Assembly (NCBI GenBank): GCA_963822575.1
Contig: CAWGHZ010000007.1
Coordinates: forward strand, 558,001 to 622,000
Direction of reading: 5' to 3'
DNA length: 64,000 nt
From: CAWGHZ01 sp963822575
GTDB taxonomy: Bacteria; Pseudomonadota; Alphaproteobacteria; MPNO01; DASWLB01
In this document: positions 1-10,360 of the stretch, one piece after another
Layout of the letters: each line of letters begins with the position of its first letter
Numbering within the stretch: position 1 is the first letter of the stretch
Made by a program: the position numbers and the translations under genes
Notes under the pieces: model-generated
What the model was told of the DNA's origin: nothing
What the model saw: the letters and a program-made list of their open reading frames with translations, nothing else
The model's database searches: none

Positions 1-1
1 C

Positions 2-2204
2 GGGCGCAAGGATCCCGATCGGCGCCCGCCGACCCGCCTCTACGCGATCGCCCCGACACCCAACCTGACCGGCGCGGCGGCCGAGCACGTGCTGACCGTC
101 CGGCCGAGCCGGGTGGAGGCGCTGGCACGTGCCCTTGCGAACCGGCTGGGGATCGACACCCCGCAGGTGGCGTCCCTGGAGGCGCACGAGTTGGCGTGGC
201 TCGACGCCGTCGCGAAGGACCTGATGGCGCATAAGGGCGCGGCGCCGGTCGCGGTCGGGACCGCCCAGAGCGCCGCGGTGCATGCCCTCGCGCATGCGAT
301 CAACGACCGGCTCGGCAATGTCGGGCGCACCGTCGAATACATCGAGCCGGTGGCGGCCGCGCCCGACGCCGGGATCGTCGAGCTCGCGCACGACCTTGCC
401 TCGGGCGGGATCGACACGCTGGCGAGCTTCGCCGAGAACCCTATTTACACTGCGCCTGCCGACCTCGGTTTCGTCAACCTGGTCGAAAGCAAGCTGCGGC
501 TGTTTATTCATTCCGGCCTGTATTTCGAGGAGTCCGCGCGCCACGCGCACTGGCACGTCCCGGCGCGGCACGACCTCGAGAGCTGGGGCGATTTGCGCGC
601 CTTCGACGGCACGGTGACGCTGCAGCAGCCGCTGATCGAGCCGCTCTACGAGGGCCGCACCGCCGTCGAGCTGCTCGCCGCCTTCGCCGGCGAGGACAGC
701 GCGTCCCCGCGCGAGATGGTGCGCAACCGCTGGCGCGGGCGGCATGGCGGCGGCGATTTCGAGGCGTTCTGGCGCGGCGCGCTGCAGAAAGGCGTTGTCG
801 AGGGCACGACGGCGCAGCCCGTCGCGCCGAAGCTGCGGGGCGACCTTGCCGCCGCGCTCGGCAAGCCCGCCGCGGTTGCGCCGCGGCGGGGAGTTCGAGC
901 TGCAGTTCCGTCCCGATGAGTCGGCGTGGGACGGGCGCTATGCAAATAACGGCTGGCTGCAGGAGCTGGCGCGGCCGCTTACCAAGATGGTGTGGTCGAA
1001 CGCGGCGACGATCTCGCCGGGCTATGCAAGGCGTCTCGGCATCGAGAACGGCCGCCACGTCCGCATCCTGACCGGCGGGCGAGCCATCGAGGTGGCGGTC
1101 TGGGTGCTGCCCGGCCAGCCCGACGAGACGGTGACCCTGACGCTCGGCTATGGGCGGACCGCGGCTGGGCGCATCGGCACCGGCATCGGCTACGACGCCT
1201 ACTGGATCCGGCCGCACGACGCGATGTGGACCGTGACCGGCGCGAGCCTGGTTGTGCTGCCGCGCGAGACAAAGCTCGTCACCACCCAGCATCACCACGC
1301 GATCGAGGGGCGCGACCTCGTGCGCACCGCGACGCTCCGCGAATACAAGTCCGATCCGCACTTCGCGACCCGCGGCAAGAACGAGCCGCCGACGCAGTCG
1401 CTCTATCCCGAGCCGAGCCCGACAGGCCGCACCCCGGGCGCGGACGGGCGGACTCCCTACGCCTGGGGCATGGTGATCGACACCGAAAGTTGCATCGGCT
1501 GCAACGCCTGCATCGTCGCCTGCCAGTCGGAGAACAACTGGCCCGTCGTCGGGCCGGACGAGGTGGCGCGCGGGCGCGAGATGCAGTGGCTGCGCATCGA
1601 CCGCTACTACGCCGGCCCGGCGGCGAACCCCGCCACCGTGTTCCAGCCCGTGCTCTGCATGCAGTGCGAGAACGCGCCCTGCGAATACGTGTGCCCGGTT
1701 GAGGCAACCCAGCACAGCGCCGAGGGGCTGAACGAGATGATCTACAACCGCTGCATCGGCACGCGCTACTGCTCGCAGAACTGCCCCTACAAGGTGCGCC
1801 GGTTCAACTGGTTCGACTACACGAGCGGTGCGGCCGACCACCCCGTGAACGACGAGGCGGCGAATCCCGAGGTCACGGTGCGCTCGCGCGGGGTGATGGA
1901 GAAGTGCACCTACTGCGTGCAGCGCATCGACCGCGCGCGCATCCGCGCCGACCGCGAGAACCGCACGATCGGCGAGGGCGAGGTGACCACCGCCTGCCAG
2001 GACGCCTGCCCGACGCGCGCCATCGTGTTCGGCGACATCAACAAGCCCGGGAGTGCGGTGCGCAAGCTGAAGGACACCCCGCGCAACTACGGGATGCTGG
2101 CCGAGCTGAACACCCGCCCGCGCACGACCTACCTCGCGGGCGTCACCAATCCCAACCCCGACATCGAGAGCGAGGACGATGCCGCCTTCTTCGAGCGCAA
2201 GTGA
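2..2204 (+). CDS. actB: Alternative complex III iron-sulfur subunit ActB (5' partial, frameshifted)
   Basis: Peripheral subunit of alternative complex III, which oxidises quinol and passes electrons to cytochrome c or directly to the oxidase. The frame is open from the window edge, so the N-terminal part lies upstream. The visible part is the end of the molybdopterin-oxidoreductase-like domain followed by the ferredoxin domain. Four cysteine clusters are visible: CIGCNACIVAC near 1491, CMQCENAPCEYVC near 1656, CIGTRYCSQNC near 1752 (a Thr replaces one Cys, usual for this family) and CTYC plus CQDAC at 1905-2010. Reading moves from frame 2 to frame 3 at about 890, where one G of a GGGG run appears extra. 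Removing it gives a continuous protein, so a consensus error is likelier than a dead gene. It overlaps actC by 26 bp. Confidence 0.9.
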
Positions 2205-3537
2205 GGCCGCCGCCCGGCCGACCGATGCCGACCGCCGCATGGCGGAGGTCAGCGAGCGGCTGACCGCGCTGGTGCTCGACCGCCGGCGCTCGCTGCCCTG
2301 GCTCTTCGCGGTGCTGTTCGCGGGCCTCCTGACGGCGGGGTTCCTCGCCGCCATCGTCGCCGTGCTCGCCTACGGGGTGGGGCTGTTCGGGATCAACATC
2401 CCGGTCGCGTGGGCCTTCCCCATCGTCAACACGATCTGGTGGATCGGCATGGCCCATGCCGGCACGCTGATCTCGGCCGTGCTGCTGCTGACCCGTCAGC
2501 CGTGGCGCGCGGCGGTGAACCGCTTCGCCGAGGCGATGGCGATGTTCGCCGTGGTGCTGGCCGGCACGTTCCCGCTGCTCCATCTCGGCCGGCCGTGGTT
2601 CTTCTATTTCCTGTTTCCCTATCCCGACACGATGGGGCTGTGGCCGCAATGGCGGAGCCCGCTGGTGTGGGACTTCTTCGCCATCGCGACGTACCTCACC
2701 TACACGATGTGCTTCCTGTACATGAGCCTGCTGCCGGACGTCGCCACCTTGCGCGACAACGCGAAGACGCGCGTCGGCCAGGTCTTCTACGGGCTTCTCG
2801 CCATGGGCTGGCGCAATTCGGCGACGCACTGGCACCATTACGAGCGCGCCTATCTGGTCCTCGCCGCGCTCGCCGCGCCGATCGTCGCGTCGGTCACCGG
2901 CACGATCTCGCTCGACCTCTCGGTCTCGATCGTGCCCGGCTATCACTTCACCATCTTCCCGCCCTATTTCGTCGCCGGCGCGCTCTATTCGGGCTTCGCC
3001 ACGGTGATCATGATCGCCGTCATCGTCCGCGGGCTGTTCCGCATCGGCGACATCGTGACGGTCGAGCACATCGAGAAGCTCGCCCGGCTGATGCTCGCCT
3101 TCGGGCTGGTGGTCGACTACGCCTACGTGATGGAGATGTTCACCGCCTGGTACTCGGGCGCGGACTACTACCAGTACGTCTATATCGACCGGTGGACGGG
3201 GCCGTACGCGCCGTTCTGGTGGTCGATGATCTTCTGCAACGTGTTCGTGCTGCAGGCCCTGTGGTTCCGCCGGGTGCGCACGAAGCCGGTCCTTATGATG
3301 CTCATTGCCATCGTCGCCGACCTCGGCATGTGGCTCGAGCGCTACCAGATCGTGCTGACCTCGACCCACGCCGACTACATGCCGTCGAACTGGGGCGTGG
3401 TGTGGCCCACCCTCACCGATTACGCGGTGCAGTTCGGTTCCATCGGCACGTTCTTCTTTCTGCTCTTGCTGTTCATCCGGTTCCTGCCGCCGCTTTCGAT
3501 CCGCGACATGCGCGAGATGGTCCATGGCAAGCGGTGA
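2179..3537 (+). CDS. actC: Alternative complex III NrfD-like membrane subunit ActC
   Basis: Protein of 452 aa with about ten hydrophobic helices, matching the NrfD/PsrC-like quinol-interacting subunit of alternative complex III. The first helix follows a charged N-terminus of about 40 residues (LPWLFAVLFAGLLTAGFLAA). Aromatic-rich loops and the segment FPIVNTIWWIGMAHAGTLIS are typical of the family. The start at 2179 lies inside the end of actB; a Met at residue 21 (2239) is an alternative start that removes the overlap. The end overlaps actD by 14 bp, so the genes are probably translationally coupled. Function rests on the family and on its place between actB and actD. Confidence 0.92.
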   Translation: MPPSSSASEAAARPTDADRRMAEVSERLTALVLDRRRSLPWLFAVLFAGLLTAGFLAAIVAVLAYGVGLFGINIPVAWAFPIVNTIWWIGMAHAGTLISAVLLLTRQPWRAAVNRFAEAMAMFAVVLAGTFPLLHLGRPWFFYFLFPYPDTMGLWPQWRSPLVWDFFAIATYLTYTMCFLYMSLLPDVATLRDNAKTRVGQVFYGLLAMGWRNSATHWHHYERAYLVLAALAAPIVASVTGTISLDLSVSIVPGYHFTIFPPYFVAGALYSGFATVIMIAVIVRGLFRIGDIVTVEHIEKLARLMLAFGLVVDYAYVMEMFTAWYSGADYYQYVYIDRWTGPYAPFWWSMIFCNVFVLQALWFRRVRTKPVLMMLIAIVADLGMWLERYQIVLTSTHADYMPSNWGVVWPTLTDYAVQFGSIGTFFFLLLLFIRFLPPLSIRDMREMVHGKR

Positions 3538-4060
3538 CGCGCCCTACGGCCTGATGGCGCGGTTCGCCTCGGCCGAGGCGCTCGGCGACGCGGTCGGACG
3601 GGCGCGGGAGGCGGGCTACACGTGCCTCGACGCCTACAGCCCGATCGCGCTCCCGGGCGTCGCCGATCGGCTCGGCCGCAACACCAGGACCGTCGGCATC
3701 GTCGCGGTCCTCGCCGGCATGGCGGGGGCGATGTTCTGGTATGCCCTCCAGGACTACTCGCTCTACGACTACCCCTTCATCGAGGGCGGCAAGCCGTTCC
3801 ATGCCTGGCCGCCTTTCATGGTGGTGACGTTCATGACCGGCGTGCTGTCGGCGGTGCTTGCCGCCGTCCTCACCATGCTGGTGGTCAACGGCCTGCCGAT
3901 GTTCCACCACCCGGTGTTCGGCGCGCCGAATTTCGAGCGCAGCTCGACCGACGGCTATTTCCTCTGCCTGCGCGCCGACGATCCGCGCTTCGACGTGGCG
4001 AGGACGCGCGACTTCCTGCTGGCGCTGCCGGCCCTCGAAGTGATCGAGGTGCCGGAATGA
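3524..4060 (+). CDS. actD: Alternative complex III subunit ActD
   Basis: Protein of 178 aa of the DUF3341/ActD family. It has a soluble N-terminal part (residues about 1-60, starting MASGDAPYGLMARFASAEAL), two transmembrane helices at about 61-83 and 101-128, and a short C-terminal soluble part ending in a regulatory-looking fold (FLLALPALEVIEVPE). ActD is a small integral subunit of alternative complex III that carries no cofactor. It overlaps actC by 14 bp and shares an ATGA stop/start overlap with actE, which supports one polycistronic message. Confidence 0.9.
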   Translation: MASGDAPYGLMARFASAEALGDAVGRAREAGYTCLDAYSPIALPGVADRLGRNTRTVGIVAVLAGMAGAMFWYALQDYSLYDYPFIEGGKPFHAWPPFMVVTFMTGVLSAVLAAVLTMLVVNGLPMFHHPVFGAPNFERSSTDGYFLCLRADDPRFDVARTRDFLLALPALEVIEVPE

Positions 4061-4584
4061 CCGCGGCGCGCACGCTGGTGGTCTTCGCGCTCGCCCTCGC
4101 GCTCGCCGCCTGCGGGCAGGAGCAGATGGCGAAGCACGGCCGCCAGAAGCCGTACGAGGGTGCCGAGGCGCGCCACCCGCCTGCCGGCACCGTAGCGCGC
4201 GAGGACTTCCTCGGCCCGCGCGCGCCCAAGCCGAGGACCACGATGGCGCTTCTCCAGCGCGGCCACGTGCTGTTCGACGGCATCTGCGCGCCGTGCCACA
4301 GCCGGCTCGGCGACGGCGACGGGATCGTCGTGCGGCGCGGCTTCCCCAACCCGCCGACCTTCCACCAGGCCCGGCTGCGCGACGCGCCGGACACGCTGTT
4401 CTACGACACGATCACCAACGGCTACGGGATCATGTATTCCTACGCCAACCGCATCGCGCCGGCCGACCGCTGGGCGGTGACCGCCTATATCCGTGCGCTG
4501 CAGCTCAGCCAGGACGCGAAGCTCGCCGATCTGCCGGCCGATCTGCGCCGCGACTTCGAGGCGACGCAGAAGGGGGCGCGATGA
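4057..4584 (+). CDS. actE: Alternative complex III monohaem cytochrome c lipoprotein ActE
   Basis: Protein of 175 aa. It begins with a short signal peptide ending in a lipobox (LALALAACG, Cys at about residue 19), so it should be a membrane-anchored lipoprotein facing the periplasm. One haem c motif, CAPCH, lies at about residues 79-83; a later Met (YGIMYSYANRI) is a candidate sixth ligand. In alternative complex III this subunit passes electrons from the iron-sulfur subunit towards the oxidase. The start is the ATG at 4057 in the ATGA overlap with actD; the longer upstream frame is not needed. It overlaps actF by an ATGA in the same way. Confidence 0.9.
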   Translation: MTAARTLVVFALALALAACGQEQMAKHGRQKPYEGAEARHPPAGTVAREDFLGPRAPKPRTTMALLQRGHVLFDGICAPCHSRLGDGDGIVVRRGFPNPPTFHQARLRDAPDTLFYDTITNGYGIMYSYANRIAPADRWAVTAYIRALQLSQDAKLADLPADLRRDFEATQKGAR

Positions 4585-5690
4585 GCGACCGGCAGCGACG
4601 CTGGCGCCGCATCGCCACAATCCTCGCCGCGGCAGCGCTGATCGCGTCGGCGGTCGGCGGCACCTTCGCCTTCGGGGCGTTCATGCGGATGTGGCTGGTG
4701 GCCGCGCTCTACTGGATCGCGATCCCCGTCGGCGCGCTGCCGCTGCTGATGACCTGGCACGTCACCGGCGGCCGCTGGGGCCAGGCGACGGAGGGCGTGG
4801 CCCGCGCGACCGTCGCGACCCTGCCGATCGGTATAGCGGCATTCGTGGTGCCGATCGTGTTCGGGCTGCACGACCTCTACCCGTGGACCGCCGATCCCGC
4901 GACCCTCGCCCATGCGGTGCGGCACAAGATTTCCTACCTCAACGTCCCGTTCTTCATCGCACGCACGGCGCTGTTCTTCGCGATCTGGCTGGTGCTCGCC
5001 TGGCGGATCGAGGCGTGGCGGCCCAGGACCAGCGCGCATCCCCGGCTCGGCGCCGGCGGGCCGATCGTCTGGGTGGTGACGACCACTTTTTTCGGCATCG
5101 ACTGGATCATGTCGCTCGAGCCGCATTTCTACTCCGACGTATTCGGCCTGGTCTTCGGCGCGGGGCTGGTGGTGCCGGCGATGGCGTTCGTCCTGTTCGC
5201 GACGGAGCTCGCCAACCCAACACAGAGCGATGCGCTGGTCTCGCCCATGCAGGATTTCGCCAACCTCACCCTCGCGGCGATCCTCGGCTGGGTGTTCTTC
5301 GACTTTGCGCAGTATCTGATCGTCTGGATGGGGAACATGCCGGACGAGATCGGCTGGTTCCTGCATCGCAGCCACGGCTGGTGGCGCGCGGTCACCTGGA
5401 TCGTGCTGTGCACGTTCTTCATTTTCCCGCTGCTCGCCTTCCTGTTCCGCGCGGTGAAGCGCAGCCGCATCGCGCTGATCGGCATCTCCGGGATGATCCT
5501 CGCCGGGCACTACGCCAACTGCGCCTGGCTGGTGCTGCCGAGCGTCTCCGGTAACTGGATCGCTTCGGTCCTGCTCGGGATCGCCACCTGGATCGGCCTC
5601 GGAGCGGTCTCGTTCCTGCTGTTCCTCGACCGCATCGTCTTCATCGGAGCGGGCGAGGCCCGGCCCCAAAGCGTGCGCGAGGTGGCATGA
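4581..5690 (+). CDS. actF: Alternative complex III membrane subunit ActF
   Basis: Protein of 369 aa with about ten predicted membrane helices. It is the second NrfD-like integral subunit of alternative complex III, pairing with ActC. The start is the ATG at 4581 in an ATGA overlap with the stop of actE. Typical features are the conserved loop IPVGALPLLMTWHVTGG and the central segment FFGIDWIMSLEPHFYSDVFG, a motif of this family. It ends in an ATGA overlap with the next gene at 5687, continuing the chain of four-base overlaps through this operon. Confidence 0.9.
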   Translation: MSDRQRRWRRIATILAAAALIASAVGGTFAFGAFMRMWLVAALYWIAIPVGALPLLMTWHVTGGRWGQATEGVARATVATLPIGIAAFVVPIVFGLHDLYPWTADPATLAHAVRHKISYLNVPFFIARTALFFAIWLVLAWRIEAWRPRTSAHPRLGAGGPIVWVVTTTFFGIDWIMSLEPHFYSDVFGLVFGAGLVVPAMAFVLFATELANPTQSDALVSPMQDFANLTLAAILGWVFFDFAQYLIVWMGNMPDEIGWFLHRSHGWWRAVTWIVLCTFFIFPLLAFLFRAVKRSRIALIGISGMILAGHYANCAWLVLPSVSGNWIASVLLGIATWIGLGAVSFLLFLDRIVFIGAGEARPQSVREVA

Positions 5691-6061
5691 CCAACCTTTC
5701 GCGCCACCGCTCGGACGACAAGAACTACGAGTTGCGCGACGTGCCGCGCCGCGGCGCCGCGACCTTCTTCGTCTCGTTCGTCGTGCTGATCGCCGCGTTG
5801 GTCGGCGTCCTGTCGTGGTGGGGCGAAGCTCTGTGGGGCTTCCACGCGCGGTCGATGGCCGACCTCATCCCCTGGCACACGGCCGCGATCCCCGGCCCGC
5901 ACCTTCAGGTCGACCCGCACCAGGAGCTCGAGGCGCTGCGTGCGCTCAAGGAGCGGCGGCTCCATTCCGTCGGCTGGGTCGACCGTGCGCACGGCATCGT
6001 CCACATCCCGATCGGCAGCGCGATGCAGATCGAGGCCGACGCCGCCGGCAAGGGCGGCTGA
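5687..6061 (+). CDS. Small single-span membrane protein of the ACIII/caa3 operon
   Basis: Protein of 124 aa with a cytoplasmic N-terminal tail rich in charged residues, one transmembrane helix at about residues 27-46 (FFVSFVVLIAALVGVLSWW) and a periplasmic remainder. The C-terminal stretch LHSVGWVDRAHGIVHIPIG resembles a motif I associate with small proteins at alphaproteobacterial ACIII and copper-oxidase loci. The role is unknown; it may be a structural subunit or assembly factor. It lies in an ATGA overlap with actF and is followed 6 bp later by the oxidase subunit II gene, which ties it to the respiratory operon. Confidence 0.75.
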   Translation: MTNLSRHRSDDKNYELRDVPRRGAATFFVSFVVLIAALVGVLSWWGEALWGFHARSMADLIPWHTAAIPGPHLQVDPHQELEALRALKERRLHSVGWVDRAHGIVHIPIGSAMQIEADAAGKGG

Positions 6062-6067
6062 GCCGCC

Positions 6068-7047
<980 letters not shown>

Positions 7048-7051
<4 letters not shown>

Positions 7052-8664
7052 CCAGCGCGACCAACGCGGCGCCGGGCCACGAGCTCGGCGGGGGCTATCT
7101 CGCCGCCGGGCTGACGCTCAAGTCGTGGTTCCTCACCACCGACCACAAGCGGATCGCCTGGCTCTACACCCTTTCCATCACCTTCTTCTTCTTTGTCGGC
7201 GGGATCGCCGCGGCGCTGATCCGGCTCGAGCTGATCGTGCCGAACGGGCTGATGTTCGACTCGGAGACCTACAACCGCCTGTTCACCGCGCACGGCGTGA
7301 TCATGGTGTGGTTCTTCCTGATACCGTCGATCCCGACCACGCTCGGCAATTTCCTGCTGCCGCTGATGGTGGGCGCGCGCGACCTCGCCTTCCCGCGCAT
7401 CAATCTGATGTCGTGGTACGTCTACGTGTTCGGCGCGCTGTTCACGATGGCCGCCGTGGTCGCCGGCGGGGTGGACACGGGCTGGACCTTCTACACGCCC
7501 TATTCGACGCTCTACTCCAACTCGTCGGTGATCCTGGCGACGATCGGCGTGTTCATCGTCGGGTTCTCGACCATCATGACCGGCCTCAACTTCATCGTGA
7601 CGACGCACACCATGCGCGCGCCGGGCCTTACCTGGGGGCGGCTGCCCTTGTTCGTGTGGTCGATCTATGCAACCAGCCTGATCATGCTGCTGGCGACGCC
7701 GGTGCTCGCCATCACTCTGCTGCTGATCACCGTCGAGCGCGCCTTCGGCATCGGCATCTTCGATCCCCAGCTCGGCGGCGATCCGATCCTGTTCCAGCAC
7801 ATGTTCTGGTTCTACTCGCACCCGGCCGTCTACATCATGATCTTGCCGGGCATGGGGGTGGTCAGCGAGATCGTCACCTGCTTCGCCCGCAAGTCGATCT
7901 TCGGCTATCCCGCCATGGCCGCCTCGATGATGGCAATCGCCATCTTCGGGTTCATGGTGTGGGGCCACCACATGTTCGTGTCGGGCCAGTCGGTCTACGC
8001 CAGCGTGGTGTTCTCGTTCTTCACCTTCATCGTGGCGGTGCCTTCGGCGATCAAGGTCTTCAACTGGACCGCGACCTTGTACAAGGGCCGCATTTCGATG
8101 ACGGCGCCGATGATCTACGCGCTGAACTTCGTCGGGCTGTTCACGGTGGGTGGGCTCACCGGGCTTTACCTCGCGACCTTGGCGATCGACGTGCACGTCA
8201 CCGACACGTACTTCGTGATCGCCCATTTCCACTACATCATGGTGGGCGGCATGGTGACCGCCTATCTCGGCGGCATCCATTTCTGGTGGCCCAAGATGAC
8301 GGGCCGGCTCTATCCCGAGCTGTGGTCGCGCATCGCGGCGGCGACCTTGTTCCTCGGCTTCAATATGACCTTCTTCCCGCAATTCCTGCTGGGCTATGCC
8401 GGCATGCCGCGGCGCTACCACACCTATCCGGCGAAGTTCCAGGTGCTGCACGACCTGTCGTCGGTCGGCGCGCTCGTGCTCGCCATCGGCTACCTGATGC
8501 CGGCGGTCTACCTCTTGTGGTCGCTGCGCTGGGGCAAGCGGGCCGGGTCGAATCCCTGGAACGCGACCGGCCTCGAATGGACCAACACCACCTCGCCGCC
8601 GCCCAAGCACAATTTCGAGGAGGTGCCGCTCGTCACACGCGGCCCCTATCGCTACGATGAATAG
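7048..8664 (+). CDS. coxA: caa3 cytochrome c oxidase subunit I (A2-type haem-copper oxidase)
   Basis: Protein of 538 aa with twelve expected helices; it reduces oxygen at the haem a3-CuB site and pumps protons. The CuB segment reads WFYSHPAVYIMILPG (Y256, S257, H258). The usual HPEVY glutamate of the D-channel is Ala and a Tyr-Ser pair precedes the His, the signature of A2-type oxidases such as the Thermus and Rhodothermus caa3 enzymes. Other landmarks are WGHHMFVSG for CuB histidines and HFHYIMVGG for the haem ligands. The start ATG at 7048 overlaps the coxB stop. It overlaps coxC by 8 bp. Confidence 0.95.
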
Positions 8665-9304
8665 CGCGCCCCCCCAGGTCGCCGAGCAGTTCGAGACGCT
8701 GGAGCAGCAGGTCCGCGCCGACCTCGTGGGCATGTGGGTGTTCCTCGGGACCGAGCTCCTGTTCTTCGGCGGCATGTTCATGGCCTACGCAGTCTACCGC
8801 GCCTGGTATCCCGACACGTTCGCCGCGGCGGCGAGCCACCTGAAGCTTACCCTCGGCAGCATCAACACCGCGGTCCTCCTCACCTCGTCGATGGCGATGT
8901 CGCTCGCCGACCCGGCGATGGAGGCGAGGAACCGCACCCGCACCCTCCGGGTCATCGGGCTCGCGCTGGCGCTCGGCCTCGTCTTCCTCGCCCTCAAGGG
9001 CTACGAGTACCGCGTCGACTTCGCCGAGGGCACGGCGCCGTTCGCCGGGTTCGACTTCCACTATGACGGGCCCAACCCCGGCCAGGCGAAGATCTTCTTC
9101 AGCTTCTACTTCGCGCTGACGGGTCTGCACGCCGTCCACATGATCGGCGGGGTCGCGCTTCTCACGGTCCTGATGATCGCGGTGTGGCGCTGGCGCGACC
9201 CGGAGCGCCTCGCCCGCCCGGTGCGCATCATCGGGCTCTACTGGGCCTTCGTCGACATCGTGTGGACCTTCATCTACCCGTCCGTCTATTTGCTGCACAC
9301 GTGA
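8657..9304 (+). CDS. coxC: Cytochrome c oxidase subunit III
   Basis: Protein of 215 aa with five predicted helices, the short form of subunit III found in bacterial caa3 and related oxidases. The family landmark WVFLGTELLFFGGMF sits at about residues 27-41, and the region GLHAVHMIGGVALL near residues 157-170 matches the conserved His-containing helix. It stabilises subunit I and proton uptake. It overlaps coxA by 8 bp and is followed 7 bp later by the subunit IV gene, so all four oxidase genes are one transcriptional unit. Confidence 0.93.
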   Translation: MNSAPPQVAEQFETLEQQVRADLVGMWVFLGTELLFFGGMFMAYAVYRAWYPDTFAAAASHLKLTLGSINTAVLLTSSMAMSLADPAMEARNRTRTLRVIGLALALGLVFLALKGYEYRVDFAEGTAPFAGFDFHYDGPNPGQAKIFFSFYFALTGLHAVHMIGGVALLTVLMIAVWRWRDPERLARPVRIIGLYWAFVDIVWTFIYPSVYLLHT

Positions 9305-9311
9305 GGATGCC

Positions 9312-9575
9312 ATGGGACCGGTCGCGCTCAGGCTCGTCGTCTACGCCACGCTGATGGCGCTCGTTGGCCTCAATGTCGCGCTGTCGTTCCTGCCGCTCGG
9401 CCCCTACCGCGTCGCCGCGCACCTCGCCATCGCGGTGGTCACCGCGCTCGGCATCGTGCTGGTGTTCATGCGGCTCAGGACATCGCCGCACGTGGTGCAG
9501 GTGATCGCCGGTGGCAGCGTGATCTGGCTCCTGATCCTGTTCGGCTTCACGTTCCTGGATTACACCCACCGCTAG
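9312..9575 (+). CDS. coxD: Cytochrome c oxidase subunit IV
   Basis: Protein of 87 aa with three short hydrophobic helices, the size and topology of the prokaryotic cytochrome c oxidase subunit IV family. The Met-containing segment VFMRLRTSPHVVQVIAG between helices two and three is typical. It probably stabilises the oxidase complex and carries no metal. A Shine-Dalgarno-like GAGG sits just before ATG 9312. It is the last gene of the act-cox operon; a short GC palindrome follows the stop codon but no clear T-run. Confidence 0.85.
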   Translation: MGPVALRLVVYATLMALVGLNVALSFLPLGPYRVAAHLAIAVVTALGIVLVFMRLRTSPHVVQVIAGGSVIWLLILFGFTFLDYTHR

Positions 9576-9662
9576 GGGCGCCCCGCGCACCTAAACCCAT
9601 GATAATGCAGGCTATCGGCCCGTCTGGTCCGATTCCCGGTCGAACAACCAGGGACCGGACAC

Positions 9663-10334
9663 ATGCCCAATACGAGTAAAGCCGCCGCGAACACGGCTGC
9701 CGCCGCCGCCACCGTCAAGGTGCGCGAGGCGGTGGCCGTCTTCGACCGTGCGGAGGAGTACGAGGCCGTGATCGAGGAGCTGAACAGCGCCGGCTTCGAC
9801 CGCGCCGACATCAGCCTCCTCGCCAGCGAAGCTGCGGTGGACCAGAAGTTGCCGCACAGATTCCGCCGCGTCGAGCGGATGGAGAACCACGACCAAGTGC
9901 CGCGCAGCGCCTACGTGTCGAGCCCCGACGTCTCCACCGGGCGCGGCGCGGCGATGGCCGGGCTCGCTTATATCGGCGCGACGGCAGCGGCAGGCCTTGT
10001 CGTTGCCTCGGGCGGCACGCTGGCAGCTGTGATCGCCGCGGCGGTCGCGGCGGGCGGCGGCGGCGGGGCGCTCGGCTCCATCGTGGCGAAGTGGCTCGGC
10101 GACCGCCATGCCAAGACCATCGAGGAGCAGGTCAACGCCGGGGGCCTCCTGCTCTGGGTCAATGTCCGCGATCCCGAGCACGAGCGCCGCGCGCTCGACA
10201 TCCTGTCGCGCCACTCGACCCACGACGTGCACGTGCATGAGATCACCCGCGAGTGGGGTCCCGACGACAGGCCGCTTGCCGACGTTCAGCCCGACCCGTT
10301 CCTGTTCGGCTCCGGCCCGGCGAAGAAGGAATAG
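9663..10334 (+). CDS. General stress protein-like membrane protein
   Basis: Protein of 223 aa. Residues about 18-60 (VKVREAVAVFDRAEEYEAVI onward) resemble the N-terminal domain of YflT / general stress protein 17M-like proteins. Residues about 95-142 form a very glycine- and alanine-rich hydrophobic hairpin, as in glycine-zipper membrane segments. The C-terminal domain, about 150-200, has alternating charged and hydrophobic residues (GGLLLWVNVRDPEHERRALD). No catalytic motif is visible. AGGGA sits 8 bp before the ATG. It is 87 bp downstream of coxD on the same strand, so cotranscription is possible but unproven. Confidence 0.7.
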   Translation: MPNTSKAAANTAAAAATVKVREAVAVFDRAEEYEAVIEELNSAGFDRADISLLASEAAVDQKLPHRFRRVERMENHDQVPRSAYVSSPDVSTGRGAAMAGLAYIGATAAAGLVVASGGTLAAVIAAAVAAGGGGGALGSIVAKWLGDRHAKTIEEQVNAGGLLLWVNVRDPEHERRALDILSRHSTHDVHVHEITREWGPDDRPLADVQPDPFLFGSGPAKKE

Positions 10335-10360
10335 CGCGCCCGCCTGGGCGCTGTCCCCGG

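Noticed and set aside
504..2354. Long reverse-strand open frame opposite actB
   Set aside because: It is antisense to a clear iron-sulfur protein gene, is Arg/Ala/His-rich, and has no domain. In DNA this GC-rich, long antisense frames are expected by chance.
9576..9590. Terminator after coxD
   Set aside because: GGGGCGCCCC is a palindrome, but only 10 bp with no loop and no T-run, so I did not list it.
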